Shown: piece after piece, positions 30,149 through 37,992 of the stretch
Layout of the letters: each line of letters starts with the position of its first letter
Position numbering within the stretch: the first letter of the stretch is position 1
Assembly (NCBI RefSeq): GCF_013868415.1
Contig: NZ_JACEMT010000046.1
Coordinates: 124,001-188,000 of the forward strand
Origin: Marinobacterium marinum
GTDB lineage: Bacteria; Pseudomonadota; Gammaproteobacteria; Pseudomonadales; Balneatricaceae
Direction of reading: 5' to 3'
Length of the DNA: 64,000 nucleotides
Translations under genes and position numbers: made by a program
The notes under the pieces: generated by a model
What the model was told of the DNA's origin: nothing
The model's input: the letters and a program-made list of their open reading frames with translations, nothing else
The model's database searches: none

Positions 30149-31478
30149 TCTGACCGCTCTGGTTATCGACGATGAACGCAATCTGATCCGCAGCATTCGC
30201 TTTGCCCTGATGGACCAGGGAATCGAGGTCCTCGGCGCCGGTACTGCGCGTGAAGGGCTTGAACTGGCGACCTCCGAGCAACCGGACGTAATCCTGCTGG
30301 ACCTGGGATTGCCAGACCTTTCAGGGCTTGAGCTTCTGCCTCGTTTGCGCCAGACACTACCGGAAATCCCCGTAATCATGATCTCGGCTCATGGCGACAC
30401 TCGCTCTGCCGTTCGAGCCGTAAAAGAAGGAGCACTCGACTACATCACCAAGCCATTCGAATGGGATGAACTGGTCGTGCTGATCCGGCGCAGCAGCGAG
30501 CACTCACGCATGGCGCGAGAACTCAGCTTTCACCGCCAACGTCACAGACATACACACCGCTTGGTCGGCAACAGTCCACAGATGGAACGGCTGCGCCAGA
30601 CACTGGAGCAGATCGGTCGCAGCTCCGGCAAGACGGTTCTGATCTCGGGCCCCTCAGGTACCGGCAAGGCGCTGGTCGCACGCAGCCTGCACGACGTACG
30701 CTTCGCGGATGCTCCCTTCATCGAAATCAACTGCGCCGCCCTGCCCGAACAATTGATTGAGGCCGAACTGTTCGGTGCCGAGCGTGGCGCCTACACCGGC
30801 GCAACGCAACACCGCAACGGCCTGATCGCCCTGGCCGATGGCGGCACCCTGTTTCTGGATGAGGTCGGCGAACTGCCTCTGCCCCTACAGGCCAAGCTAC
30901 TGAGCTTTCTCGAGAACCGCAGCTACCGCCCGATCGGCAGCAGCCGTGAAGTTCAGGCTGATGTGGTCGTGATGGCCGCCACCAATCGCGATCTCAAGTC
31001 CGAAGTGGAACACGGAACCTTTCGTTCCGATCTCTACTACCGCCTCAACATCCTGCCCATCAGCGCCCCGCCCCTGGCCGAACGCAGCGATGACATCCCG
31101 CTGCTGATGCACCACTTCAGCCAGCAGTTTGCCGCCCAGGAAGGTTGTGAGCCGCCAGCCTGGAGCCCGGAAGCACTACAACTGCTGCACCACTATGACT
31201 GGCCCGGCAATGTGCGGGAACTAAGAAACCTGGTTGAGCGCATCACCATCCTGCACCCCGGACAGAATATCCTGCCCCGACACCTGCCGGATGAACTCCA
31301 GACCGACACGGACGCAGCGCCTCAACCTGCCGCTTATACAGAGGCGGTCGAGGACAAGGAACGCCAACTGATCCTTGCCGCCCTGCAGGAAACAGGAGGA
31401 CACAAAGGACTGGCAGCCGAGCGCCTGGGTATTTCCCGCCATGCTCTCAAGCGTCGCATTCAACGCCTGGGGCTTTAA
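30141..31478 (+). CDS. Sigma-54-dependent response regulator (NtrC family)
   Basis: The 445-residue protein has a receiver domain (1-120) with acidic D10/D11, phospho-acceptor D54 and K104; an AAA+ domain (about 142-372) with Walker A GPSGTGK (170-176), Walker B LADGGTLFLDE (231-241) and the sigma-54 contact loop in the form GAYTGA (216-221) rather than GAFTGA; and a Fis-type helix-turn-helix (about 408-445, HKGLAAERLGISRHALKRRI). It remodels sigma-54 polymerase at -24/-12 promoters. ATG 30141 has GAGG upstream and overlaps the kinase stop. The aligned target is the -24/-12 promoter at 32871. Confidence 0.93.
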   Translation: MTNLTALVIDDERNLIRSIRFALMDQGIEVLGAGTAREGLELATSEQPDVILLDLGLPDLSGLELLPRLRQTLPEIPVIMISAHGDTRSAVRAVKEGALDYITKPFEWDELVVLIRRSSEHSRMARELSFHRQRHRHTHRLVGNSPQMERLRQTLEQIGRSSGKTVLISGPSGTGKALVARSLHDVRFADAPFIEINCAALPEQLIEAELFGAERGAYTGATQHRNGLIALADGGTLFLDEVGELPLPLQAKLLSFLENRSYRPIGSSREVQADVVVMAATNRDLKSEVEHGTFRSDLYYRLNILPISAPPLAERSDDIPLLMHHFSQQFAAQEGCEPPAWSPEALQLLHHYDWPGNVRELRNLVERITILHPGQNILPRHLPDELQTDTDAAPQPAAYTEAVEDKERQLILAALQETGGHKGLAAERLGISRHALKRRIQRLGL

Positions 31479-31499
31479 ACCCCGCTACAGAGAATCATA

Positions 31500-32786
31500 A
31501 TGTTCAGACTCAGCTTTCTCGCCTCTCTCATACGCCGACTGATCCTGCTGCCCCTCACTTTTGCAGTCCTGCCCGCACAGGCCGAGATCACGCTCGGCGC
31601 TGAGGATGCTGAAGCCCAGGTACGCGTCGGCTGCCTGTTCCCGCTCAGCGGGCGTGGCGGGCTCTATGGTCGCGACAGTGCCGTGGGTATTCAGCTGGCA
31701 CTGGAATGGCTGCAACAGCAGCCGATCCAATACCCGCACCTGCAAATATTCATTGCCGACAGCCGCTCAAAGGCTTCTCGGACAACTCGCCTGGCGCGCG
31801 AGTTTGTGCGCGACCGAGGTACCCGATTCATCTGTGGCGTGGTCAATTCCGCCGTTGCCTGGCAGGTCGCCCAGGTCGCGGAATCCGAACGCGCCTTTTT
31901 CATCGGCACCGACCATGCTTCCCCCCGCCTGACCGAAACGGATGTCTCTCCCTACTACTTCAGGGTCAACAACAATAGCCGCCAGTCCATGTATGCCGCC
32001 GCACGCTATATTCAGGATTCCTTTCAGCGGCCCGGAAAAAGACCTCTGCGCATCTCCTATCTGGGACCGGATTACGATTATGGCTACCAAATGTGGCAAG
32101 ACCTGCAGCAGGCTCTGCGGCAGGCTGACGTTCCCTTCGAAATCGTGACCGCTCTCTGGCCTCGCCTCTACGAGCCTGATTACACCCCCTATATAGAAGC
32201 CCTGAAGCAGCAACCGACCGACCTGATCATCAATTCGCTGTGGGGCGGCGACCTCGTAGCCTTCATCGAACAGGCCAACCAGGCCAATCTGTTCCGGCAC
32301 GCCGAATTTGCCAACTTCGACACCGGTGGCAACTACGAAGTTCTCGCAGCCTTGGCGGATGACATGCCGAGCGGGCTCATTCTTTCTTCCCGCCACCACA
32401 ATAACTGGCCCCAAACCGACTACAACCGCTGGTTCGTACAGCGCTTTCATGCACTGAGCGGTCGCTACCCCTCCTATGCGGCAGAAGGCGCTTACGCCGG
32501 CATTCTCGCCATCGCCGAAGCCATCCGTATTGCAGGCGTTGATGCCGACGATACCGAAATTCGCACGACCCTGGAGGGGCTCCGCCTGAAACTGCCGGAA
32601 GATCCGCCCGGATTCACCTCTTACATGGACCCGGTTACGCATCAATTACAGCAGGTCATCGCCATCGGCCGCAGCCTGCCCGCTTCCGACCACCCGCCTG
32701 CCAGCAAACTGCTGGGCGAATGGAAAATCTACCCGCCCCACCCCTCATCCCGAGCGAAAACCGCCCGCGCTGCCGATCATGAATGA
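31500..32786 (+). CDS. Orphan periplasmic substrate-binding protein (type 1 PBP, AmiC/UrtA-like)
   Basis: The 428-residue protein has a signal peptide (about 1-28, cleavage after LPAQA) and a two-lobed type 1 periplasmic binding fold starting VGCLFPLSGRGGLYGRDSAVGIQLA, with DSRSKASRTTRLAREFV, GTDHASPRLTE and LSSRHHNNWPQTDY. This family covers branched-chain amino-acid, amide and urea binding proteins. There are no ABC permease or ATPase genes beside it; it follows the regulator by 21 bp. The inference is that it serves as the periplasmic ligand receptor for the kinase rather than as a transport subunit. Ligand unknown. Confidence 0.85.
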   Translation: MFRLSFLASLIRRLILLPLTFAVLPAQAEITLGAEDAEAQVRVGCLFPLSGRGGLYGRDSAVGIQLALEWLQQQPIQYPHLQIFIADSRSKASRTTRLAREFVRDRGTRFICGVVNSAVAWQVAQVAESERAFFIGTDHASPRLTETDVSPYYFRVNNNSRQSMYAAARYIQDSFQRPGKRPLRISYLGPDYDYGYQMWQDLQQALRQADVPFEIVTALWPRLYEPDYTPYIEALKQQPTDLIINSLWGGDLVAFIEQANQANLFRHAEFANFDTGGNYEVLAALADDMPSGLILSSRHHNNWPQTDYNRWFVQRFHALSGRYPSYAAEGAYAGILAIAEAIRIAGVDADDTEIRTTLEGLRLKLPEDPPGFTSYMDPVTHQLQQVIAIGRSLPASDHPPASKLLGEWKIYPPHPSSRAKTARAADHE

Positions 32787-32803
32787 GCGAATCCCGCTCA
32801 TTC
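32781..32803 (+). promoter_or_regulatory. Perfect inverted repeat: terminator or upstream activator site
   Basis: GAATGAGCG (32781-32789) and CGCTCATTC (32795-32803) are perfect 9-bp arms around AATCC, overlapping the stop codon of the binding-protein gene. A T-rich tail (TTCATTTTCATTGCGTTT) allows a weak terminator. It also lies 68 bp before the -24 element, within the usual distance of an enhancer for an NtrC-type regulator. Confidence 0.45.
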
Positions 32804-32870
32804 ATTTTCATTGCGTTTCCAGATCAAACAAAAACCCTTAATAAACAATTAGTTACAAGATAGTAAAAAC

Positions 32871-32886
32871 TGGCATCCGTTTTGCT
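32871..32886 (+). promoter_or_regulatory. Sigma-54 (-24/-12) promoter
   Basis: TGGCATCCGTTTTGCT matches the RpoN consensus TGGCAC-N5-TTGCW with the invariant GG and GC at the right spacing and one change (T for C). It sits between a sigma-54 regulator operon and a catabolic operon on the same strand. Transcription would start near 32897, giving a leader of about 360 nt before the aldehyde dehydrogenase. Confidence 0.85.
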
Positions 32887-32945
32887 TTAGCACCTTTGCA
32901 GTTCTGCCCGCGTGACGCAGAAGAACAACAAAGAGGCAAACCGGT

Positions 32946-33173
32946 ATGCGAATGCTGTCAAACAGTCATTGTTGCAGCCCCTTTCAAGGTGCTGCCCTCA
33001 AGACCTTCTCGTGGTTACACCCTGGCGCCACGAGCCCCTCATGGCTTGGCAACACCGCACTCAGGCCGGCTTCCCGTTCGCTGCACCGGACGGAGTCCAA
33101 GTCCACTCTTCTGCCCGACGTCGAGCGCTTGACGCTCGGCGTTCAAACGCGCCTCTGCATGTACAACGTTTAG
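32946..33173 (+). CDS. Possible 75-codon leader ORF
   Basis: An ATG at 32946 preceded by AAAGAGG nine bases upstream opens a 75-codon frame inside the long sigma-54 leader, ending 80 bp before the dehydrogenase start. The product (MRMLSNSHCCSPFQ start, Ser/Leu/Arg-rich) resembles no family I recognise. Stable hairpins lie under it: CTCGTGG/CCACGAG (about 33008-33034) and CGAGCG/CGCTCG (about 33120-33136). It may be a leader peptide, or non-coding structured leader with a chance ORF; there is no homology support. Confidence 0.25.
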   Translation: MRMLSNSHCCSPFQGAALKTFSWLHPGATSPSWLGNTALRPASRSLHRTESKSTLLPDVERLTLGVQTRLCMYNV

Positions 33174-33255
33174 TTAATCGACGCCTTTTCAGTGCTGTTC
33201 GCGCCCTTAACTCGGCGGGAACAGCCATGGCCACACAACCTGAATGGAGATGGTT

Positions 33256-34701
33256 ATGACCACACTCAAGGATGCGTCCTTGCTGAAAGACCTTTGCCTG
33301 ATCAATGGCACCTGGGTCGCTGCAGCATCGCAAGCCACCATCAACGTGACCAATCCGGCCACCGGTGAACCCCTGGCGACCGTGCCTCACCTGGCCCCGG
33401 AAGAAATCCCGGCCGTTATCGAAGCCTCCCGAGTCGCGCAGAAAACCTGGGCAGCCCGCCCAGCCAAGGAACGCGCAGCCATCCTGCGCCGCTGGTTCGA
33501 GCTGATGCTGGAAAACGTCGATGATCTTGCCCTGATCATGACCCGCGAACAGGGCAAGCCGCTGGCCGAAGCCAAGGGCGAAATCGCCTACGCGGCCTCT
33601 TTCATCGAATGGTTTGCCGAAGAGGCCAAACGCGTGTACGGCGACACCATCCCTGCACCCCGTGCAGACCAGCGTATTACCGTGCTGCGCCAGCCCATTG
33701 GCGTTACTGCCGCCATCACGCCCTGGAACTTCCCGGCTGCCATGATCACCCGCAAGGTTGCACCAGCCCTGGCCGCCGGCTGCTCCATGATCGTCCGCCC
33801 CGCGGACCTGACCCCGCTGACGGCTCTGGCACTGGGCGAACTGGCACAGCGGGCCGGCGTACCGGCCGGTGTATTCCAGATCGTCACCGGCTCCGCCAGC
33901 AAGATCGGCAAAGTGCTGACCGACAGCGAAGTCGTCAGCAAGCTGTCCTTCACCGGCTCTACCGAAGTCGGCCGACTGTTGATGGCCCAGTGCGCAGACA
34001 CTATCAAGAAAGTTTCCCTGGAGCTGGGTGGCAACGCCCCCTTCATCGTGTTCGATGATGCCGACCTGGATCAGGCCATTGAAGGTGCCATGGCCTCCAA
34101 GTACCGCAACGCCGGCCAGACCTGCGTATGCGCCAACCGCATCCTGGTACAACGCGGCGTCTACGATGCCTTCGCTGAAAAGCTGACCGAACGGGTACGT
34201 GCGCTGAAAGTCGGTGACGGCACCAAGGCCGGTACCGATATCGGTCCGATGATCGAGGAAAAGGCGATCACCAAGGTGGAAGAACACATTCAGGATGCCG
34301 TTGCCAAGGGCGCCACCCTGCTACACGGTGGCGAGCGCCTGGGCGGCCTCTACTTCCAGCCCGCCATTCTCACCGGTGTCACCACCGAGATGAAAGTGGC
34401 CCGGGAAGAAACCTTCGGCCCCATGGCCCCCCTGTTCGTGTTCGACACCGAAGAGGAAGCCATTGCCATGGCCAATGACACCATTTTCGGTTTGGCCGCC
34501 TATTTCTACACCCGCGATCACGCACGCACCATCCGCGTTTCCGAAGCTCTGGAATACGGCATGGTCGGCCACAACACCGGCCTGATTTCCAACGAAGTCG
34601 CACCCTTTGGTGGCGTCAAACAGTCCGGGCTCGGCCGAGAAGGTTCGAAGTACGGCATCGATGAATACCTGGAACTCAAGTACGTCTGCAGCGCGCTGTA
34701 A
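33256..34701 (+). CDS. NAD(P)-dependent aldehyde dehydrogenase, GabD (succinate-semialdehyde dehydrogenase)-like
   Basis: Aldehyde dehydrogenases oxidise aldehydes to acids; the closest recognisable subfamily is GabD. The 481-residue protein has N158 (PWNFP), the general base E256 (LELGGN), the nucleophile C290 (AGQTC) and the C-terminal [17 protein letters not shown] and LELKYVC typical of GabD. Odd point: the cofactor-binding lysine of the usual KPA/S motif is arginine ([10 protein letters not shown]181). ATG 33256 has GGAG seven bases upstream; two earlier ATGs (33244, 33250) overlap that site. First enzyme gene after the sigma-54 promoter; succinate semialdehyde as substrate is only a guess. 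Confidence 0.88.
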   Translation: MTTLKDASLLKDLCLINGTWVAAASQATINVTNPATGEPLATVPHLAPEEIPAVIEASRVAQKTWAARPAKERAAILRRWFELMLENVDDLALIMTREQGKPLAEAKGEIAYAASFIEWFAEEAKRVYGDTIPAPRADQRITVLRQPIGVTAAITPWNFPAAMITRKVAPALAAGCSMIVRPADLTPLTALALGELAQRAGVPAGVFQIVTGSASKIGKVLTDSEVVSKLSFTGSTEVGRLLMAQCADTIKKVSLELGGNAPFIVFDDADLDQAIEGAMASKYRNAGQTCVCANRILVQRGVYDAFAEKLTERVRALKVGDGTKAGTDIGPMIEEKAITKVEEHIQDAVAKGATLLHGGERLGGLYFQPAILTGVTTEMKVAREETFGPMAPLFVFDTEEEAIAMANDTIFGLAAYFYTRDHARTIRVSEALEYGMVGHNTGLISNEVAPFGGVKQSGLGREGSKYGIDEYLELKYVCSAL

Positions 34702-34761
34702 GACTCAACCGGCGAGCAGGCCTTGTGCCGCTCGCCTCTGGAATGGAGGAGGAATCCAACC

Positions 34762-35928
34762 ATGACTGAAGAACTCAAGCCCTTTACCTTCGACACCCCC
34801 GGGTCGATGCATCTGGAATGGGGCGGCGCCGCGCGCATGGGCGAACTGCTCGGCGAATGGTTCGAACAGCGCAACCTGCTGATCGTCACCGACAAGTTCC
34901 TGCACGAAAACGGCCTGCTGGATGCTGCCAAGGCATCACTGGCCGCCTGTGGCTTTAGCGTTGTCGTCTTCGATGATGTCGTCGCCGACCCACCCGAGTC
35001 AGTACTGCTGGCCTGTGTCGAACAGGGTAAGACTGCAGGTGCCGATATTGTGCTGGGGCTGGGTGGTGGCTCGTCCATGGACATCGCCAAGCTGGTTGCC
35101 GTCATGCTGAAATCCGACCAGTCTCTGGCCGACATGTATGGCATCGGCAACATCAAGGGTGATCGTGCCCCGCTGGTACAGGTACCGACCACGGCCGGTA
35201 CCGGCTCCGAAGTGACCAACATCACCATCCTGACCACCGGTGAAACCACCAAGATGGGGGTTGTTGCCCAACAACTGTACGCCGACCGCGTCCTGCTGGA
35301 TGCAGAGCTGACTATTGGTCTGCCGGCCGCCGCCACCGCCGCGACCGGTATCGACGCCATGGTTCATGCCATTGAAGCCTACACCTCGGCTCACCGCAAG
35401 AATCCCCTGTCCGACGTGCTGGCCAGGGAAGCCCTGCGTCTGCTGTGCGGCAATCTGGTGACGGCCTGTCAGGAAGGCTCTAACCGAGCCGCTCGTGAAG
35501 CCATGCTGCTGGGCTCCAATCTAGCCGGCCAGGCGTTCTCTAACAGCCCCGTTGCAGCCGTACACGCCCTCGCCTACCCGCTGGGTGGTCACTACCACCT
35601 GCCGCACGGCCTGACCAATGCGCTGATGCTGGGTCCGGTTCTGCGTTTCAACATGGCCGCTGCGGCACCGCTGTATGCGGAGCTGGCCGACGTTGTCTTG
35701 GGCCCGAGCGATGCGGATGTCCAGACCCGCTCGGCACGCTTTGTCGAACACATGCAGGCACTGATGAACCAGTCCGGTGCCCCTCAGCGCCTGCGCGACG
35801 TCAACATCAGCGAAGACAGCCTGCCGACGCTGGCCAGAGACGCCATGTTGCAAAGCCGATTGCTGATGAACAACCCGGTTGAAGTGACCGAGGCCGACGC
35901 TCTGGCGCTGTACCAGGAAGCTTACTGA
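34762..35928 (+). CDS. Iron-containing (group III) alcohol dehydrogenase
   Basis: The 388-residue protein belongs to the Fe-ADH family: NAD loop GGGSSMD (101-107), TTAGTGSE, and the four metal ligands D198 and H202 (GIDAMVHAIEAY), H268 (AVHALAYPLG) and H282 (LPHGLTNALML). Such enzymes interconvert alcohols and aldehydes, including 4-hydroxybutyrate, 1,3-propanediol and long-chain alcohols. Directly after a GabD-like gene it suggests a two-step route from alcohol to aldehyde to acid. ATG 34762 follows GGAGGAGG, a very strong ribosome-binding site. A hairpin (34711-34736) lies in the 60-bp gap before it. Confidence 0.92.
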   Translation: MTEELKPFTFDTPGSMHLEWGGAARMGELLGEWFEQRNLLIVTDKFLHENGLLDAAKASLAACGFSVVVFDDVVADPPESVLLACVEQGKTAGADIVLGLGGGSSMDIAKLVAVMLKSDQSLADMYGIGNIKGDRAPLVQVPTTAGTGSEVTNITILTTGETTKMGVVAQQLYADRVLLDAELTIGLPAAATAATGIDAMVHAIEAYTSAHRKNPLSDVLAREALRLLCGNLVTACQEGSNRAAREAMLLGSNLAGQAFSNSPVAAVHALAYPLGGHYHLPHGLTNALMLGPVLRFNMAAAAPLYAELADVVLGPSDADVQTRSARFVEHMQALMNQSGAPQRLRDVNISEDSLPTLARDAMLQSRLLMNNPVEVTEADALALYQEAY

Positions 35929-35940
35929 TCCCCAACCCAT

Positions 35941-35965
35941 GCCCGCCCTGCCCGACAGGACGGGC
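35941..35965 (+). repeat. Intercistronic GC-rich hairpin
   Basis: GCCCGCCCTG (35941-35950) pairs with CAGGACGGGC (35956-35965), nine of ten positions, around CCCGA. It sits between the alcohol dehydrogenase and permease genes and has no T tail, so it more likely tunes mRNA stability or relative expression than terminates. Confidence 0.45.
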
Positions 35966-35997
35966 TCAACATTCATACAACAACAAAGAGTACAACT

Positions 35998-37365
35998 ATG
36001 CTAAAACAGCGAGTTGACGGACAGGAAACACCTTACTGGCCCGCCGGGCCATTCAAGATCCGCCTGCCCTTTATTCACTACAAGATCGAGTGGCCGGACT
36101 ACTTTCAGGGCCTGCTGATGTGTGCCGTAGACCTGGCGGCTATTCCCCTGATGACCGAACTGCTGGGCATGCCGTTTGAAGTTGCGCTGGCAGTTGTGAT
36201 GCTGAACGGCCTGTTCTACCTGCTGCACCACCTGCTGGGCGACCCCGTCATCCCGGGCTGGATCACCCCCGCCATTCCACTGCTGATGGCCTACTGCGCC
36301 AGCTTCCCCGAAGGCCCGGAGCGAATACATGCGCTTATATCCTTCCAGCTGCTATTAGGGTTATTTGCCATTGGCATTGGCGCTTCGGGATTGGCGCACC
36401 GCGTAGTGGCGGCAATCCCGCAGGCCATAAAATCAGGCGTCATCATTGGTGCCGGCATCGCAGCCGTCATGACCGTATTCAAGGTCGACGGACGCTTTGA
36501 TACTTACCCGATCACCATCTCCGTGGCCGTCGGTATTGCCTTCTACGTTATTTTTTCACGTCATTTCGCACGCCTGAAAGCCAGCAACACCCTGTTCAAT
36601 ATGATCGGCAAACTGGGTGTATTCCCCATCGTGGTGTTGGCCATTGTCATCGCGCCTACCGTGGGGGAAACCTCCTGGCCTGAAATCGAGTGGGGCTTTT
36701 CGTCACCCGACTTCGCCACTCTCTGGTCCGAGTACACCGTATTCGGCCTGGGCATGCCGCCACTGGAAATGTTCATCAGCTGTATTCCAACCGTACTGGC
36801 CGCCTACATCGTACTATTCGGCGATGTGCTGCAGAGTCGTGCCATTCTGAAGGAAGCCGACCACGAACGCCCGGATGAAGTGGTTGAGTACAACCCGGAC
36901 CGCGCCCACATGATCTTCGGTGCTCGCAACTCCGTCATGTCGATCATCGGCCCCGATGTCGCCATGTGTGGTCCGCTCTGGGCTGCCATGCACGTTGTGA
37001 TCGTAGAACGCTTCAGTCAGGGCAAGAAGGCCATGTACTCCATTTTCGGTGGTGCAGGCTCCTTCCGCTGGGGTACCAACACCGGCCTGCTGTTCATGCC
37101 GATCGTGACTCTGGTACAGCCGATTCTGGGCGTAGCCCTGGCTCTGACCCTGCTGATTCAGGGCTATGTATCGGTACGTATCGGCGTTATGGAAGCGCGC
37201 TCCCAGCGTGACCTGGGCATCGCGGGTATTGTTGCAGCAGTGCTGGCAACCCGTGGCGCTACCTGGGCCTTTGCCGTCGGCGTCGTACTCTGCCTGCTGG
37301 TCTACGGACGCGACTTCTTCAAGGGTGAAAAGGACGCGACTTTCGTGAAGGATCAGGAAAGCTGA
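35998..37365 (+). CDS. Multi-pass permease, distant NCS2/SLC23-like
   Basis: The 455-residue protein is highly hydrophobic with roughly 11-13 predicted membrane segments and short loops. The GDPVIPGWITPAIPLL segment and the overall pattern recall the nucleobase-ascorbate/SLC23-SLC26 fold, but the sequence is far from the standard uracil/xanthine permeases, so the transported compound is unknown. An AAAGAG precedes the ATG. It ends the sigma-54-driven operon, before a hairpin at 37372-37403, so it probably imports the substrate handled by the two dehydrogenases. Confidence 0.75.
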   Translation: MLKQRVDGQETPYWPAGPFKIRLPFIHYKIEWPDYFQGLLMCAVDLAAIPLMTELLGMPFEVALAVVMLNGLFYLLHHLLGDPVIPGWITPAIPLLMAYCASFPEGPERIHALISFQLLLGLFAIGIGASGLAHRVVAAIPQAIKSGVIIGAGIAAVMTVFKVDGRFDTYPITISVAVGIAFYVIFSRHFARLKASNTLFNMIGKLGVFPIVVLAIVIAPTVGETSWPEIEWGFSSPDFATLWSEYTVFGLGMPPLEMFISCIPTVLAAYIVLFGDVLQSRAILKEADHERPDEVVEYNPDRAHMIFGARNSVMSIIGPDVAMCGPLWAAMHVVIVERFSQGKKAMYSIFGGAGSFRWGTNTGLLFMPIVTLVQPILGVALALTLLIQGYVSVRIGVMEARSQRDLGIAGIVAAVLATRGATWAFAVGVVLCLLVYGRDFFKGEKDATFVKDQES

Positions 37366-37371
37366 CCATTT

Positions 37372-37410
37372 CGCTGCAGCCTCCTCTCCGGGGGCCTGCA
37401 GCGACTTTCT
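37372..37410 (+). terminator. Probable terminator after the permease gene
   Basis: A perfect 8-bp stem CGCTGCAG (37372-37379) / CTGCAGCG (37396-37403) followed by ACTTTCTC lies 7 bp beyond the permease stop. The T run is interrupted, so strength is uncertain. Confidence 0.5.
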
Positions 37411-37596
37411 CAAGCCATAAAACGATACCCGCCGCAACACCTCTCCAATATGCCCGCCGGGCATACCGACAACTCACCCGTACTCATAATCGAGACACGC
37501 CTGTCCTGAACGGCCAACGTGTGCCCATGGCTTGCAGATCGAAAGAATCTGCACCGTCACGAAAGCAACATGTGGATGTGGATACAACAAGAAGGG

Positions 37597-37953
37597 AAGT
37601 GAGAGTCTGCCGATAAGCCGGGTTTTGTCGTGGACAATCATTCATCTAGGACCAGCGTCGCCACTGGTCTCAAGCGACCTACCCGGACCCGGCGCGGGCC
37701 ACGCCTTAATGGGTCCCTATTTGGTCTTGCTCCGGGTGGGGTTTACCATCGCCGTGGAATGTTGCCACCCACGCGGTGCGCTCTTACCGCACCATTTCAA
37801 CCTTACCGGCATCCGAAGATGCTTAGGCGGTATACTTTCTGTTGCACTTTCCGTCGGCTCGCGCCGCCCAGACGTTATCTGGCACCTTGCCCAATGGAGC
37901 CCGGACTTTCCTCCCCTGCGCGAACGCAGCGACGATTGCCTGGCAGACTCTCG
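37597..37953 (-). ncRNA. rnpB: RNase P RNA (type A)
   Basis: The catalytic RNA of RNase P, which trims the 5' leader of pre-tRNAs. On the minus strand the universal blocks appear in order: GAGGAAAGTCCGGGCTC near the 5' end, GGTGCGGTAAGAGCGCACCG, GGTAAACCCCACCCGGAGCA, AAATAGGGACCC, GATGAATGATTGTCC and ACAAAACCCGGCTTATCGG. Helix P1 is formed by GAGAGTCTGCC (37942-37952) and GGCAGACTCTC (37601-37611). About 357 nt; both ends are estimates from P1 and the E. coli RNA. It lies just downstream of rsmI as in Pseudomonas. Confidence 0.96.
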
Positions 37954-37959
37954 GCGCGA

Positions 37960-37987
37960 AGTATATAGGTCTGCGCCGGTTACGCAA
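37960..37987 (-). promoter_or_regulatory. Promoter of rnpB
   Basis: On the minus strand TTGCGT (37982-37987) and TATACT (37960-37965) are 16 bp apart and predict a start near 37953, precisely at the P1 helix of RNase P RNA. It begins only 6 bp beyond the rsmI stop codon. Confidence 0.65.
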
Positions 37988-37992
37988 GTCAT

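Noticed and set aside
37532-37552. TGCAGAT/ATCTGCA hairpin beyond the rnpB 3' end as terminator
   Set aside because: Perfect 7-bp stem but no T run and about 45 bp from the mature 3' end; left uncalled.
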